Shown here: positions 46,384 through 56,639 of the stretch, in pieces
How the letters are laid out: each line of letters begins with the position of its first letter
Position numbering within the stretch: the first letter of the stretch is position 1
Assembly: GCA_037349105.1 (NCBI GenBank)
Contig: JAYJMM010000041.1
Span: 9,112,501 to 9,176,500 of the forward strand
DNA from: Limnomonas spitsbergensis
Taxonomy: Eukaryota > Chlorophyta > Chlorophyceae > Chlamydomonadales
Direction of reading: 5' to 3'
Length of the DNA stretch: 64,000 nucleotides
Notes under the pieces: generated by a model
The model's database searches: none
What the model was told of the DNA's origin: nothing
The model's input: the letters and a program-made list of their open reading frames with translations, nothing else
Program-made: the position numbers and the translations under genes

Positions 46384-46791
46384 ATGCCCAGACAGCCCAA
46401 CCTCAGCAAGGCTGATCGCGACCATGCTCAGCGGGTCAGTGACAGGGTGGCCATCAACGATGGCTACAAAATCATCAACGCTTCAGCGCGGATGCTTCTC
46501 AGGGAGCGAGTAGCAGCCATCGCTCGGACAGAAGACAGGCGTCGTCAAGCCGCGCTTTTAAATAAGCGCAAGGCAACTGGCGGCGCCTCCGGCTCCAACC
46601 CTGGCCGTGGTGAAAACCTGGCCGGCGGAAGGAGCCATACGGAAGGGCCAATGCAATCGCCTCAGGGCAGGCATGGGGCCCGGATGTCCGGTGGTGAAGA
46701 GGCCCCTCCTCTAGTGAGGGCGTCCAAGCCACCGCTCACCACTGAGGAGGCTGTTTGCGCTCCTTGCGCAGCTTCCGCTCCTCTGTGGTGA
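46384..46791 (+). CDS. element ORF, basic 135 aa, end altered by the palindrome centre
   Basis: ATG directly follows CACCTTCAG. A helical basic protein (MPRQPNLSKADRDHAQRVSD, RTEDRRRQAALLNKRKATGG) leads into a Gly/Arg-rich tail. The last 14 codons (EAVCAPCAASAPLW) come from the turn of the palindrome. The right-arm copy instead continues ERKLRKERKQPPQW. The frame therefore reads through the inversion point on both strands, and the true C-terminus is lost in both. Confidence 0.5.
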   Translation: MPRQPNLSKADRDHAQRVSDRVAINDGYKIINASARMLLRERVAAIARTEDRRRQAALLNKRKATGGASGSNPGRGENLAGGRSHTEGPMQSPQGRHGARMSGGEEAPPLVRASKPPLTTEEAVCAPCAASAPLW

Positions 46792-47143
46792 GCGGTGGCT
46801 TGGACGCCCTCACTAGAGGAGGGGCCTCTTCACCACCGGACATCCGGGCCCCATGCCTGCCCTGAGGCGATTGCATTGGCCCTTCCGTATGGCTCCTTCC
46901 GCCGGCCAGGTTTTCACCACGGCCAGGGTTGGAGCCGGAGGCGCCGCCAGTTGCCTTGCGCTTATTTAAAAGCGCGGCTTGACGACGCCTGTCTTCTGTC
47001 CGAGCGATGGCTGCTACTCGCTCCCTGAGAAGCATCCGCGCTGAAGCGTTGATGATTTTGTAGCCATCGTTGATGGCCACCCTGTCACTGACCCGCTGAG
47101 CATGGTCGCGATCAGCCTTGCTGAGGTTGGGCTGTCTGGGCAT
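46736..47143 (-). CDS. element ORF, basic 135 aa (right arm)
   Basis: Inverted copy of the ORF at 46384-46791, identical over the first 120 residues. It ends TEERKLRKERKQPPQW, which crosses the centre into the left arm. The two copies overlap tail to tail by 56 bases. Confidence 0.5.
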   Translation of the reverse strand: MPRQPNLSKADRDHAQRVSDRVAINDGYKIINASARMLLRERVAAIARTEDRRRQAALLNKRKATGGASGSNPGRGENLAGGRSHTEGPMQSPQGRHGARMSGGEEAPPLVRASKPPLTTEERKLRKERKQPPQW

Positions 47144-47306
47144 CTGAAGGTGTGATAAGTAATTAAGAATTAGTCATCACATCATGAGATAATGAACATC
47201 ACTTCATGACAACCTTCCCCCTCCACTAACAGTCATTACTGAAAGGAGTGACCTGTTAGTGTAGGTAAGATGAGTGCTGTACAAGGTCTCATCATAAAAA
47301 AAAATG

Positions 47307-48044
47307 TTAAGACAATTGAGTTGGGATTGGTCTTGTTGGACCAACCCCAAACACCCAGGGAGATCTGATGAATTTTACTGGAACATCAAATGTGCCATCA
47401 GGTTGTTGCACATCAGCAGGTCTATCTTTGTACACATGTAAGTCAGATTTATTCAATAGAATTTCATCATCATCAGATAAGGGTTTTACTGTTGGGCAAT
47501 ATTGCCATTTAAGGCTTGCCTCAGTTTCCCAAGCAATATCAAATGCTCTAGGCAAAGGGTATTCAAATTCAGACATAGCAATGTATTTGTACCAATCAAA
47601 CAGTAGCTGATGACTGATTATGTCTGATTTTGCACTCTCGCAGGTCAACCTTAATTCAGAGATTCTGTCGACCGTGAGGTCTTCAGACGCATCCGAATCC
47701 TGGTCAAGTTCATCCCTAGCATGTTTTAGCTGTGTGATACTGGTCAGCAGTCTATCATCCTGCAACCTAATGACCTCTTTGATTACATCAAAGCGGTACT
47801 GCGCTAAGGATTTGCTAACAGGTTTATCTGCTGCTATCCCTGCAGAGGGGTACAGTGCACTAGCATCCTCAATACTAAGTTCAGTGTCACCCATGCCAGG
47901 AATTCTGAACATGCAAGCGACAGCTGAACTCCCAATATATTCCAGGCGGTAAGCCCTTCCAGACATCAATTGTGAAGCATGTCTAAATCTACGAGAGGCT
48001 AGATTTACACCAGAAGTGATTATGGCATGAGAAGGACTTCTCAT
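47307..48044 (-). CDS. element ORF, 245 aa (right arm)
   Basis: Inverted copy of 45482-46219. It has substitutions D to A in QLKHxRDEL, H to P in KDRxADV, G to R in FIxSPW and S to T in GPxRP. It is open throughout. Confidence 0.5.
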   Translation of the reverse strand: MRSPSHAIITSGVNLASRRFRHASQLMSGRAYRLEYIGSSAVACMFRIPGMGDTELSIEDASALYPSAGIAADKPVSKSLAQYRFDVIKEVIRLQDDRLLTSITQLKHARDELDQDSDASEDLTVDRISELRLTCESAKSDIISHQLLFDWYKYIAMSEFEYPLPRAFDIAWETEASLKWQYCPTVKPLSDDDEILLNKSDLHVYKDRPADVQQPDGTFDVPVKFIRSPWVFGVGPTRPIPTQLS

Positions 48045-48196
48045 GACAAAACAACTGCTGCTGTCAAGCAAGTAACTACACCGTATTCAGACGGTGGTTG
48101 ATCGTTGCTAGTTGATCGCAGAAGTACTCACTTCAAGTACTCGAAACTGCGCAAGCAATAATTGAAAGACAAAAGTTAATTTATCAGTGCAATTAC

Positions 48197-48970
48197 CTAG
48201 AAGGCAGCAGGTGCAGGCTCAGGGCCAAAGACGATGTCTCCAGGAATGAGAGGGACCGGCGCTCCTGGCCATTGGTCCTCATCACCGATTCTGAAGGCGT
48301 CGAGGGTTTCACATATCCATCTCATGGCTCCAGTTGCCCCTAGAGGGAACCCTGGTCCTGAGTAACTTCTCATGGATCTTGTCCACTGCAGCAGCCTCTG
48401 TCGCTGACGCTGATACAGAAGCCAAAACTGTCTAAGGACTTGCCCTTTATCCCTGAGGAGCTGCCTTCCCCTGATGATCCAACGCTGTTCAACTAAGTGC
48501 AGCGCATCAGGGTGGCCTGGACCACACAGCAGGACTCCCAAGTGATCGGAGAATTTTTCCCAGAGCTGACCTCCTGCTACAAAACCTTCAAGATCGTAGA
48601 TCCCAGATCCTATTGCGCACACCAGCTCCTCAGAGCTGGCTATGGTATTCAGCAGGTCCAACGCTCCTGAAATGTGGTACATTTCGTCTACAACGACATT
48701 CGCTGCTACAGGAGCTCGCTCAGCATACAGCTGTAGGTGATATGCTCTGTCATCGGGATGGACAGAGTCAAACCATGAGCGAGGTGGCAATCTCTCCATC
48801 TGATTGAATTGATGTATAGATCCATAATTTTGCAGCCTTGGCCAATTGCTATGACGTCCATCTAACCAACAGTGAAGACTGGTTACATATTCCCTTGGAG
48901 CTGCTAGTGGGTGTTGCTCCCCGAGCCAGGTTCTAATCATAGGCCTATCTCGCGGCGGCGGAATAGCCAT
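48197..48970 (-). CDS. element ORF, 257 aa (right arm)
   Basis: Inverted copy of 44556-45329, with no amino-acid difference seen. Confidence 0.55.
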   Translation of the reverse strand: MAIPPPRDRPMIRTWLGEQHPLAAPREYVTSLHCWLDGRHSNWPRLQNYGSIHQFNQMERLPPRSWFDSVHPDDRAYHLQLYAERAPVAANVVVDEMYHISGALDLLNTIASSEELVCAIGSGIYDLEGFVAGGQLWEKFSDHLGVLLCGPGHPDALHLVEQRWIIRGRQLLRDKGQVLRQFWLLYQRQRQRLLQWTRSMRSYSGPGFPLGATGAMRWICETLDAFRIGDEDQWPGAPVPLIPGDIVFGPEPAPAAF

Positions 48971-49238
48971 CTGCGCAATATGACAGGCACCAAGGTGCTC
49001 AGCATTATACAAGCAATTACTAACTACTGATACTAACAGAGTCCACTACACCGTAATCAGGGGGTAGTGCAGTATGAAGACTGGTACTCACTTGTAGGAG
49101 TAGATCTGCAGCAATGAGGAGGAGGGAAGCAGAGCAGGTTGAGTGATGTGAAATACTGTGTCATCACAGTCAGCAGCACACTTCCCCCCCCAACTCTACA
49201 CGATGCAATCGTGCAGAGTTGAAAGGTGCTGTATGAGT

Positions 49239-50564
49239 CTAATTATCAGATCTCACAGTCGATACTGGCAGCTCAAGAACATCTGAAGACCAGTTTGGTC
49301 TGAACGTGAGGATACCCCTGGCAACATCATGGATCGCTCTGAAATGTATGCTATCAGGGTTCCTGAACAGTGCAGTGAACGAATGCGACGGAGCCCAGGC
49401 AATGACCAGAAAACAGTGCTCACTGGTAAGCTCTGCCGACCCAGACCCATAAGAAATCGTGATAATAGGCGTAATGCCCCTGATCGTGTCAACACCACCA
49501 CTAGTGGCGAGCTTCATGGGGTATGGAAGAACAGGTATGCCCAGGCGGTGCGCCTCTCTGTCGGTGATTACGCCAGTCACTGTAGCGAGACTATGCCCCC
49601 GAAACCACAAAAACATGAGATGTTCGAACGCTGCACGGCTTGCTTCCAAAACGGGCGCACGAGAAAGACAAAAATCGCGCGAGCCTGAAGAAACTTTTAG
49701 GGCCCGTTGCGTGGCCTGGGCGAGACGTATGAGCCCCAAGTATGGTTTCCGGCACTGAAACGGGGTGCACGGTTTGCTGCCAAATTAAGATAGCCAGAAA
49801 GCGCGCATTTTTGCGATTCTTTTGGTAGAAGGCATACCAGTCCCGTGCCCGGAGCGCGAACCTGGACTTTGGCACTGGAAGGTGACTTGTCGGAGGCCGG
49901 GCCCCAGAGCACCACACGTTTGCGTGGCCAGGAAGGCCCCCAGGCAGAAGCTGACGTCAGCTGACGTGTCGAACTGATTGATCCCATGGCCCGCCTGTCA
50001 AACGCGATCCTAATATTCCATCACGCGAGCGAGCCGTCCCCAAAAGCCGCAGCTCTCGTCGATCATCACGAAATCTGACCCCAGGCGAAGTCCGGCTATG
50101 ACCCTGCAAGGTCCGGATGTTGGCTGGCGTACAAGATGTTTAAATGACAATTCGACCCGAAATCTAACATGGCCCTATCAGGCAATTGTTTCCGGCCGCC
50201 ATCATAGATTAAGCCCACTTGCTCACTCACCTGGCTCCTCTTCAGGGTTCCCAAAGTAAAACAATGATCCTGTGAGCGAACGAAAATATGCACCAATGTC
50301 CGATGCGTTAGCAATGAGTGCGCTCATTCGCAGAGGGTCAGGTTCAGGCAACGTGCTCACCAGGAAAGACTCGGGCTCAGGCTCTGCAGCAGTATGCAAG
50401 CGTATAGAAGCAGATCTATCAAATAGTAAGCGTTGGCTAGTGTCTGTTAGAGAAACGTCAGAAGATAAGATAATGTCTTGTGTTCTTTTCGCTTGGTGCA
50501 CCCATTCCTTAGGGTGCACCTGGCTCTGTGCCGCGACAATAGGAGGGTGGCATGGCTGCACCAT
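49239..50564 (-). pseudogene. retropepsin-like ORF, right-arm copy split by an insertion
   Basis: The 5' part (about 50141-50470) lacks the TGA of the left copy and keeps LDFGSNCHL, then is interrupted. The 3' part (49239-49570) resumes at ITDREAHRL. The break coincides with the 569-bp insertion at 49571-50139. The N-terminal third is missing because the inverted repeat ends inside the ORF. Codons upstream of SSDVSLTD come from unrelated flanking DNA. Confidence 0.55.
49571..50139. mobile_element. ~569-bp insertion in the right palindrome arm
   Basis: Comparison with the left arm gives exact edges: GTCGGTGATTA | CGCCAGTCACTG ... | TTAAATGACAATTC, with a TTA/TAA duplication. One end is CGCCAGTCA. 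An imperfect complement (TGGCTGGCG) lies 10 bases inside the other end. It has no transposase ORF and a higher GC than the host element. It is probably a non-autonomous DNA element. Confidence 0.6.
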
Positions 50565-50633
50565 GGCCCAGGCTGTGCATGGCAGCTGGAATTGAGCCTA
50601 GTCATTCCCGACCAGCCCCACGTGGCCGAGCGT

Positions 50634-50888
50634 TCAGCATGGCCCAGCGGGTATGCACCGTTCTAAACTCTGATACTCAGCCAGGAGCTTTGCTGCACGA
50701 CCCATGAGGTGCTTCCAAAATTGGATGTTCGACGATCCGTTGGCGGCCACGAGCTCATCGATTGAGTGCTTTGCTATTTTGAGGTCATACATGAACACGT
50801 ACATGACCATCGCTATGTCACATAGGAGCACTGCTGCCAGGGGTGGGGCATGTGTGGAGCAGGGGGTGGAGGGTGTGAGACCCTCCAT
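50634..50888 (-). other. unrecognised open frame
   Basis: Frame of 84 codons, with LCDIAMVMYVFMYDLKIAKH, ELVAANGSSNIQFWKHLMGR and LLAEYQSLERC. The composition is protein-like, possibly a fragment of a mobile-element protein. The flank carries a partial family A motif (CCCACGTGGCCGAGC). Confidence 0.25.
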
Positions 50889-50889
50889 T

Positions 50890-52425
50890 TTCTCCAGGTT
50901 ATACAGGCTGGGGCTTTAGGCGTCACGTTCAATCTGTTCTCCAAACCCACGCCATACTTGTAGGCTCTCTCTTTCCACCTTACATATTGGAGAGGAAGAA
51001 ATCGCACTGTCTCATTCGCCTCAGATGAACCAAGCCTTCTAAAATCAACAGGAAAAACTCTGATTGTCTGAAATCATTGATAAATAATTCCGCAATAATT
51101 CACGTCGCCTAATCCCGCTCCGTCATAAAAATCTACAGTGAGACTGCCGCTTCATCGCTTGCACGGCCGACCCTGATTTAGCGCGATCCATCGCTTGACG
51201 TTTCACTGCAGAGGATACCAGTAGCTGGTAGCGGAGGTGATCTCGACTGAACTTCACGACTGATCGTCGCCACTATAGCCCAAGCTGAGGGAAGAACTAC
51301 CCTGGACTGGCGCAGCTGAAGCCTGTGAAATAAGCTGGCTTATAAAAACGGTAAGTGCGCTGTAGAGCAATTACTGCTGTCCTTCTGGCAACAGCATACC
51401 AGGCAGTGCAAGGCATATCCCTATCCCTATATCCATCTGTATCCCCACATAGTTATTCCATGGGCCATGGCACCCAGCACCCGAGCATGGCACCCGCGCA
51501 TGGCACCTGAACTAATATGACTCATTTATCATGGGATCCATGATTATTCAAAGTCACCGACCATCCATGATTTACGTCCCTGGGTGATGCCTGCTCCCGT
51601 ATGGCACTTGAGCATGCCTGATTCTTCCTCTGGCAATGTTGTTGAAGTTACAACATTAACGCAGACCCACAGCCTTCTTTAAAAGGGCCAGGCACAGAGT
51701 ACCGGTGGGAAACTTAAAGAAAAACTGAAAAGGGAGTGAGTAATGCATGTCTGCTTATGACCCCTGAGCAATTAGCATGCACGATTTATTTCCCTGTTTC
51801 ATGGGCCACGCATGCTCAGGTGCCATGAGTAAGATCTAATCCTCCTCATGGTATCTGAGCATGCATGGTTCGTTTCCATAAGCAATGCTTTTATGCTTGC
51901 TGGCTTATGTTATCGCTCATGGCACGTGATCATGTACGGGTTATTTCCCTTGGCAATGCATTCTCGTGCGTCACACCTGATCATGCTCAGCTCATTTCCT
52001 TAAGCTGCCATTTAACACACTAGCACCTGAGCACTGGTATGTATGCTGTTTTCCGGTAATTTCTCATGCATATCGATGATGAATTTCCTGTAGGGGACCA
52101 AGTGAGTGTGCAGCATTGAGCAAGCAACGGCTGGACGTATTGAGAAGAACTCACTTCAAATTGCAGCAACACAGGCAAGATTATCCTCGTCCAACAAAAC
52201 AACAACGCTATGGCAGTGTGAGTCCCTCAGTCAGCTGTCATGGGGGAGGTTTCTGTCAATCCTGGTGATGAGATATCCTCCAGGGAAACTGCCCCGCTAC
52301 TTGTTGCTAATTTTGTGATCCAACATATTACGAAACGTTTGAAGCCTCTTCCGTGTCTCATGGATTTGAACATGACAGGATTGGATGACTTGACTTGCTT
52401 ATGAACCATCCTTTCTAATGCATGC
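50890..52425. other. no gene; degenerate repeats
   Basis: Between 51460 and 52040 about eight diverged 60-70 bp units of CATGGCACCTGAGCATGC, then TTTCC, then GGCAATG can be read in alternating forms. Nothing else is supported. Confidence 0.5.
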
Positions 52426-55400
52426 ATGCACGTTTCGATGCCCATGGCGAGGTCTAAGCGCCCATGTGAACATCGCAGGCAGCAATGGGACATCATGATA
52501 TCGTACCGCACCGATGACATGGGCGACTGTGCTGACGGTATTGTGATAGGCTTGTTCAAGGCTTTGTCGGACGAAGGCTGGTCCGTATTCTTGGACGTGG
52601 AAGTCCTGCCGGTGCGTTTGATGGGAAAACAGCAAGAATATGAGGCTCTGATGCGCATCTTATTGATTGGCATCTGCCATAAACATGATCCGCCCACGTC
52701 CTTATGAGCAGCTTCATGCCGTTCATGGAATGCATCTTTCCTTATAATGAAATCTTGAGCTGCCTGACCCCAAATGCAGGTTGAGGTTGACTGGGTACAA
52801 GTGTCGCGAGATGCCCTCGAGCACTGCACTGTGTTCATTGCCGTCTGCTCCGACCGTTACAGTGCTTCCAAGTTCAAGCATGCGGAGTTCTCCCTGGCTC
52901 ACATGATGGGCAAGGTTGGTACTGCTACTTCTACCAGCTTCTCGAATTAATGATTACCGGAAGACAGATCACAGATAATGCAGTATACTGATCTCAATTT
53001 CATTTGACATGAGCTCTCCTTCAGTCCTCAAACATCAACTTGAATAGATCTCAGCGCTCCTTTTTGTTTTTAAGCTACGTAGTCGAGTTACGCCATGTCC
53101 TAGTTGACATAGCTCTTGCGGCTTTGCATGTGTATCCCAGTGTTTCATATTGGCTCGCGCTTTATATTACTCTTGATATGAGCACTGTTGTCGGGTGTGA
53201 CAGCCACAATTTAGCTATATTAATGCGAGTACCTTGCCTTGACAGCGCCCTTGAATGTCTGCTGGACTCCAGCTTTTCAAAGCGGCGTCTTGTTTATTCC
53301 CTTTGCCCTTGGAGCACAGTTTATTTTCGGTTTACGGCATCAGCTACAATTCAGCTACATCGCAACCAGGGGTGCATGGTACAGCAAGCCATGCTGCTAG
53401 TTCCTCTGATCACCGGTATAGACCGGTCAAGTGTTGGTTCCCATCAGCCCAGTGGTGGCTGCCCAGCGCCCTCTTGAAGGCGGCCGGGTGTCCTGTAATA
53501 TGCAAACTGTTTCACATCAGCTCGCACTTTGTTTCACAGGTCATAATCCCCGTTTTCTACAGCGGCGTGTATCCTCCTCCCCATTTAGAGCCGTTGATGT
53601 CATCCCTGGAGTTCATCCCTAAGAGCGGAGCATGCCAAGGCGAACACCCATGGTTTGATGAGGTGAGCGTGCCAGTAGGTCTCCTATGGTGCCACGAAAT
53701 TGCGGATGCAACCATGCTATCGTAACTAGCCGTGTGCCAGCTTCATAGTGTGGCAGGTGTGTCATGACCGATTTGAAAATGCAGCTTTCCCAGCCACTGA
53801 TGTGCCAGCGTGATGGTGTAGTTAAGATAGATGCTAATCATAATGGTAGTGCAAACCAAGTTTGTTTGTTCTCCAGAATTTTCCCGGAAGGCGAAGAGCT
53901 CCAGGAAAAAGGAAGGGTTGTGTGCCTTTTTAAATGCTCGGATTTTTGGGGATACGAACCGCAAACGTCTAGTGACCGTCGCACTTCTTCCCCTCCCAAA
54001 GCCACGCTCGTCTGGTTTGAAATGCCGTTGGTACCTACTTACTCAGGGCTGCCAACAGTTTCTCCTTGCATCAGTTTCAAGCTGCCCTGCTGAGCCCAGC
54101 CATGCCCAATGTTACATCTGTGGCTGTCGGTAGTCAGTGAGCACTATCAAGCACTGATATTCTATTCAGGTCAGGTCAGTAGGCCGCTTGCTCTTGCACC
54201 CCAGGATGCTAACCCTGGCCTTGCTGCCAAAGAGGCGACTAGGGCCGAGTCCTGCTGGTCCTCCTAGTCCACCTGTTTCCCCTCCACCTGCTCTTTCTGC
54301 TGACAAAGAGAATTTCCTGGGCCTGCCAGGATGAGACGTTCATGCTGGGCACTGAGATGGGCAAGGGTTTACAAGGCTAGATCATGGTGACAGTGCATTT
54401 ATGGTAGCCGATGCTGACTGGTTTCTGTAATTATGTTTGACAGGCTTCGATGTTTGCTCAGCTCAGTCTTGGGCAGCTTTACTGAAACGAATTCTGACTG
54501 ACACTGCGGCAAGGGGAAACAAACTCAAAATACTGAAAAACTGCAGGGCTCTCATAATATTATCAGTGGCTCAAGGTTGCCTTATGGCACCTCTAGGTTA
54601 CTGGTAATAAGGTTGCTTATCAAGTCATGAAGTCCTGCAAGGATAATTTTATTTGTTCCATCGCCCACACACCGCTCGATTCTTCCTGATTCGGCCTAGC
54701 GTTATTATTGCGCACCCCCTACCGGCATTTTCCCTGATCCACGCTACCTATTGCGCATCCCTTTGAGACGCGATTTTAGAGGTTACACATTAATAATGTA
54801 CTGTATTGTCCCGATTGCTTAGGTATCGGTTATTGTGAATTTATTATTCCAATCATCTTGATTTGTTTGTTAGCCTACCCTAGCTTGGGCAAATGAGCTA
54901 GCCACCAATAAAGTTGCCAAAGGTGTTTCGTATGGCGGACGTTAGTTTAAATGCTTGTTGGACGACTTGCAAACTTTCTCCTGTAAAATTTACTACCTAT
55001 GAATCTAATCCCTGCCTTCCTTTTCTTCCCCCCCTGCAAAGATGATAGTGGAGTTGAGGACCTTGATGAAAAACCTGAACCTTCAGCCCTCCGTTGGAAA
55101 ATACCTGCCAGACAGAAACTCCCTTTGGCCATCAAGAAATAAGGTCAGAAAGTCTCGAGTGCCAGGGATGAGACCTAAGCAAGCGTGGCCCTGCCGGTGG
55201 TGATGCAGGGGTCACTCATGATTGTTTTGACCGCAATTAAAAGAATGCTGTTGCGCCTCTTTTTGCACTGTAGCATATGTTAACATTGCGTGCACCTTCG
55301 CATTGCCCTTTGTGCCAAAACAGGACGCGAACCTGCCCATGTAAACTAGGTAACCATGACGCCAAGCCCGTAACCCTGAACCCAATCAAACCCGAACCCC

Positions 55401-56601
55401 GAACCCTGCCCATGTGAAACAGATGGTGGTGAAACCGGACTCTATCATCAACGCGGTTGTGGCCAAGTTGTTCTCGGCCATGTGGTCAGAGCAAGGGCGT
55501 GCGGCGGGGATATTGTCACATCTTACAGCCAATGCTGCGAACAAGGCCAAGATCATGGCTGCTCCTGGTATCATTACCCGGTTGGTCATCTTGATGCGCT
55601 CGAGGTCTGACGTGGTGCAAGAGCGGGCTGCAGGTTTGGTAAGTGACCTTGCTGCCGATGAACAGGCGAATATGGTCAAGATCGCAGCTGCATCTGGTGC
55701 CTTACACCAGCTGGTCGTCTTGCTGAGCTCAAGATCAGAGGCGGTGCAACATCGGGCAACGGGCGCGCTGCTGAGCCTTGCAACGTGCGAAGAGGCCAGT
55801 GTCAAGATTGCCCGTGTGGAGGGAGCCATCCCCCAGCTGGTTAGGCTGTTGAAATCGAGCTCGATGGAGGTAATGGATCGTGCAGCGGGGGCGTTGTGGA
55901 ACCTTGCTGTCAAGAAGGAGATCGCAGCAGAGATTGCCGATACCAATGGTGCCATCGCCCAACTGGTGGCCTTGCTCAGCTCGAGCTCCGCGTTGGTGCA
56001 GGAGAATGCAGCGGGCGCATTGTGGGTTCTCGCATTTCACGAGGAGAACCAGGTTAAAGTCGCTGCTGCTCCTAGAGCCATCACCCAACTGGTCCACGTG
56101 CTGCGCTCCAGCTTGAGCTCCACAGAAGCGCAGGAATTTGCGTTGGGGGTGCTGTTGTTCCTTACAGAGAGTGAAGAGATCTGTGTCAAGATTGCCTATG
56201 CTCCTGGTGCCATCACCCAGCTGGTTGCCTTGCTCAGTTCGAGCTCAGAGACCCTGCAAGTAAGGGCGTCAGACCTGTTGAGTGACCTGGCAATCAACGA
56301 TAATATGCGAGTCAAGATTGCCTGTGCTCCAGGTGCCCTCACCCAGCTGGTCGCCTTGTTGCGCTCTTACTCGACGGAATTGCAGGGAAATGCAGTATGT
56401 GTGCTAAATGCGCTTGCATGCGTGGAGAACCACGTCAAGCTTGTCTCGACTCCTGGTGCCATTACCCAGCTGAAGAAGTTGGCGAGGTCCAATGTTTTTG
56501 CAGTCAAAGAGGCGGCGCAATGTGCCTTGAGCTTTCTGGATCCTCCTGGCCTGCAATTGTTCCCGGGGCAGTCCAGGGTTTGTGTTGACACATGTCAATG
56601 A
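52426..56601 (+). CDS. TIR domain-ARM repeat fusion protein
   Basis: Supported exons are 52426-52611, 52780-52914, 53540-53662, 55042-55143 and 55423-56601, all phase 0. More may lie in 53663-55041. The N-terminal TIR fold reads WDIMISYRTDD, GLFKALSDEGWSVFLDVEVL, then DALEHCTVFIAVCSDRYSAS, KFKHAEFSLAHMMGK and VIIPVFYSGVYPPPHLEPLM. The Glu in KHAEFSLA falls where NADase TIRs have their catalytic Glu. The C-terminal 390 residues are about eight armadillo repeats of the form APGAITQLVALLSSSSxxxQ. ARM-TIR pairing recalls SARM1 with reversed domain order. The role as an NADase or defence sensor is inference. The ARM exon acceptor has a decayed tandem copy about 70 bases upstream. Confidence 0.75.
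53370..53475 (+). repeat. SINE-like repeat (copy 4), inside a TIR-ARM intron
   Basis: ATGGTACAGCAAGCCATGCT, then a degenerate B-box region, TTCCCATCAGCCCAGTGGTG and GCTGCCCAGC. It lies just upstream of the acceptor of the third TIR exon. Confidence 0.4.
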
Positions 56602-56630
56602 CGTTACACCTCTGGCCCATGATGCAATGA
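56590..56630 (+). repeat. family A fragment at the TIR-ARM 3' end
   Basis: TGTCAATGACGTTACACCTC followed by TGGCCCATGATG matches the core of family A. It begins within the last codons of the ARM gene (ending DTCQ-stop), so the stop region may be repeat-derived. Confidence 0.5.
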
Positions 56631-56639
56631 AGCTCGGCC

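Larger units (their letters stand above)
43630..50470. repeat. giant inverted repeat (palindrome) centred near 46763
   Basis: The left arm 43630-46745 and right arm 46785-50470 are inverted copies. Coordinates pair to a constant sum of about 93526 over 2.8 kb (for example 44287 with 49239, and 45329 with 48197). The spacer at the centre is only about 30 bases. Substitutions between arms (for example RHADV/RPADV and FIGSP/FIRSP) and a 569-bp insertion in the right arm show the duplication is not a simple assembly foldback. The outer limits lie inside the protease ORF, so the gag ORF is present only on the left. Confidence 0.93.

Noticed and set aside
46384..47143. Assembly foldback artefact as the cause of the palindrome
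   Set aside because: The arms differ by several substitutions and a 569-bp insertion with target duplication, which a foldback of one molecule would not produce.
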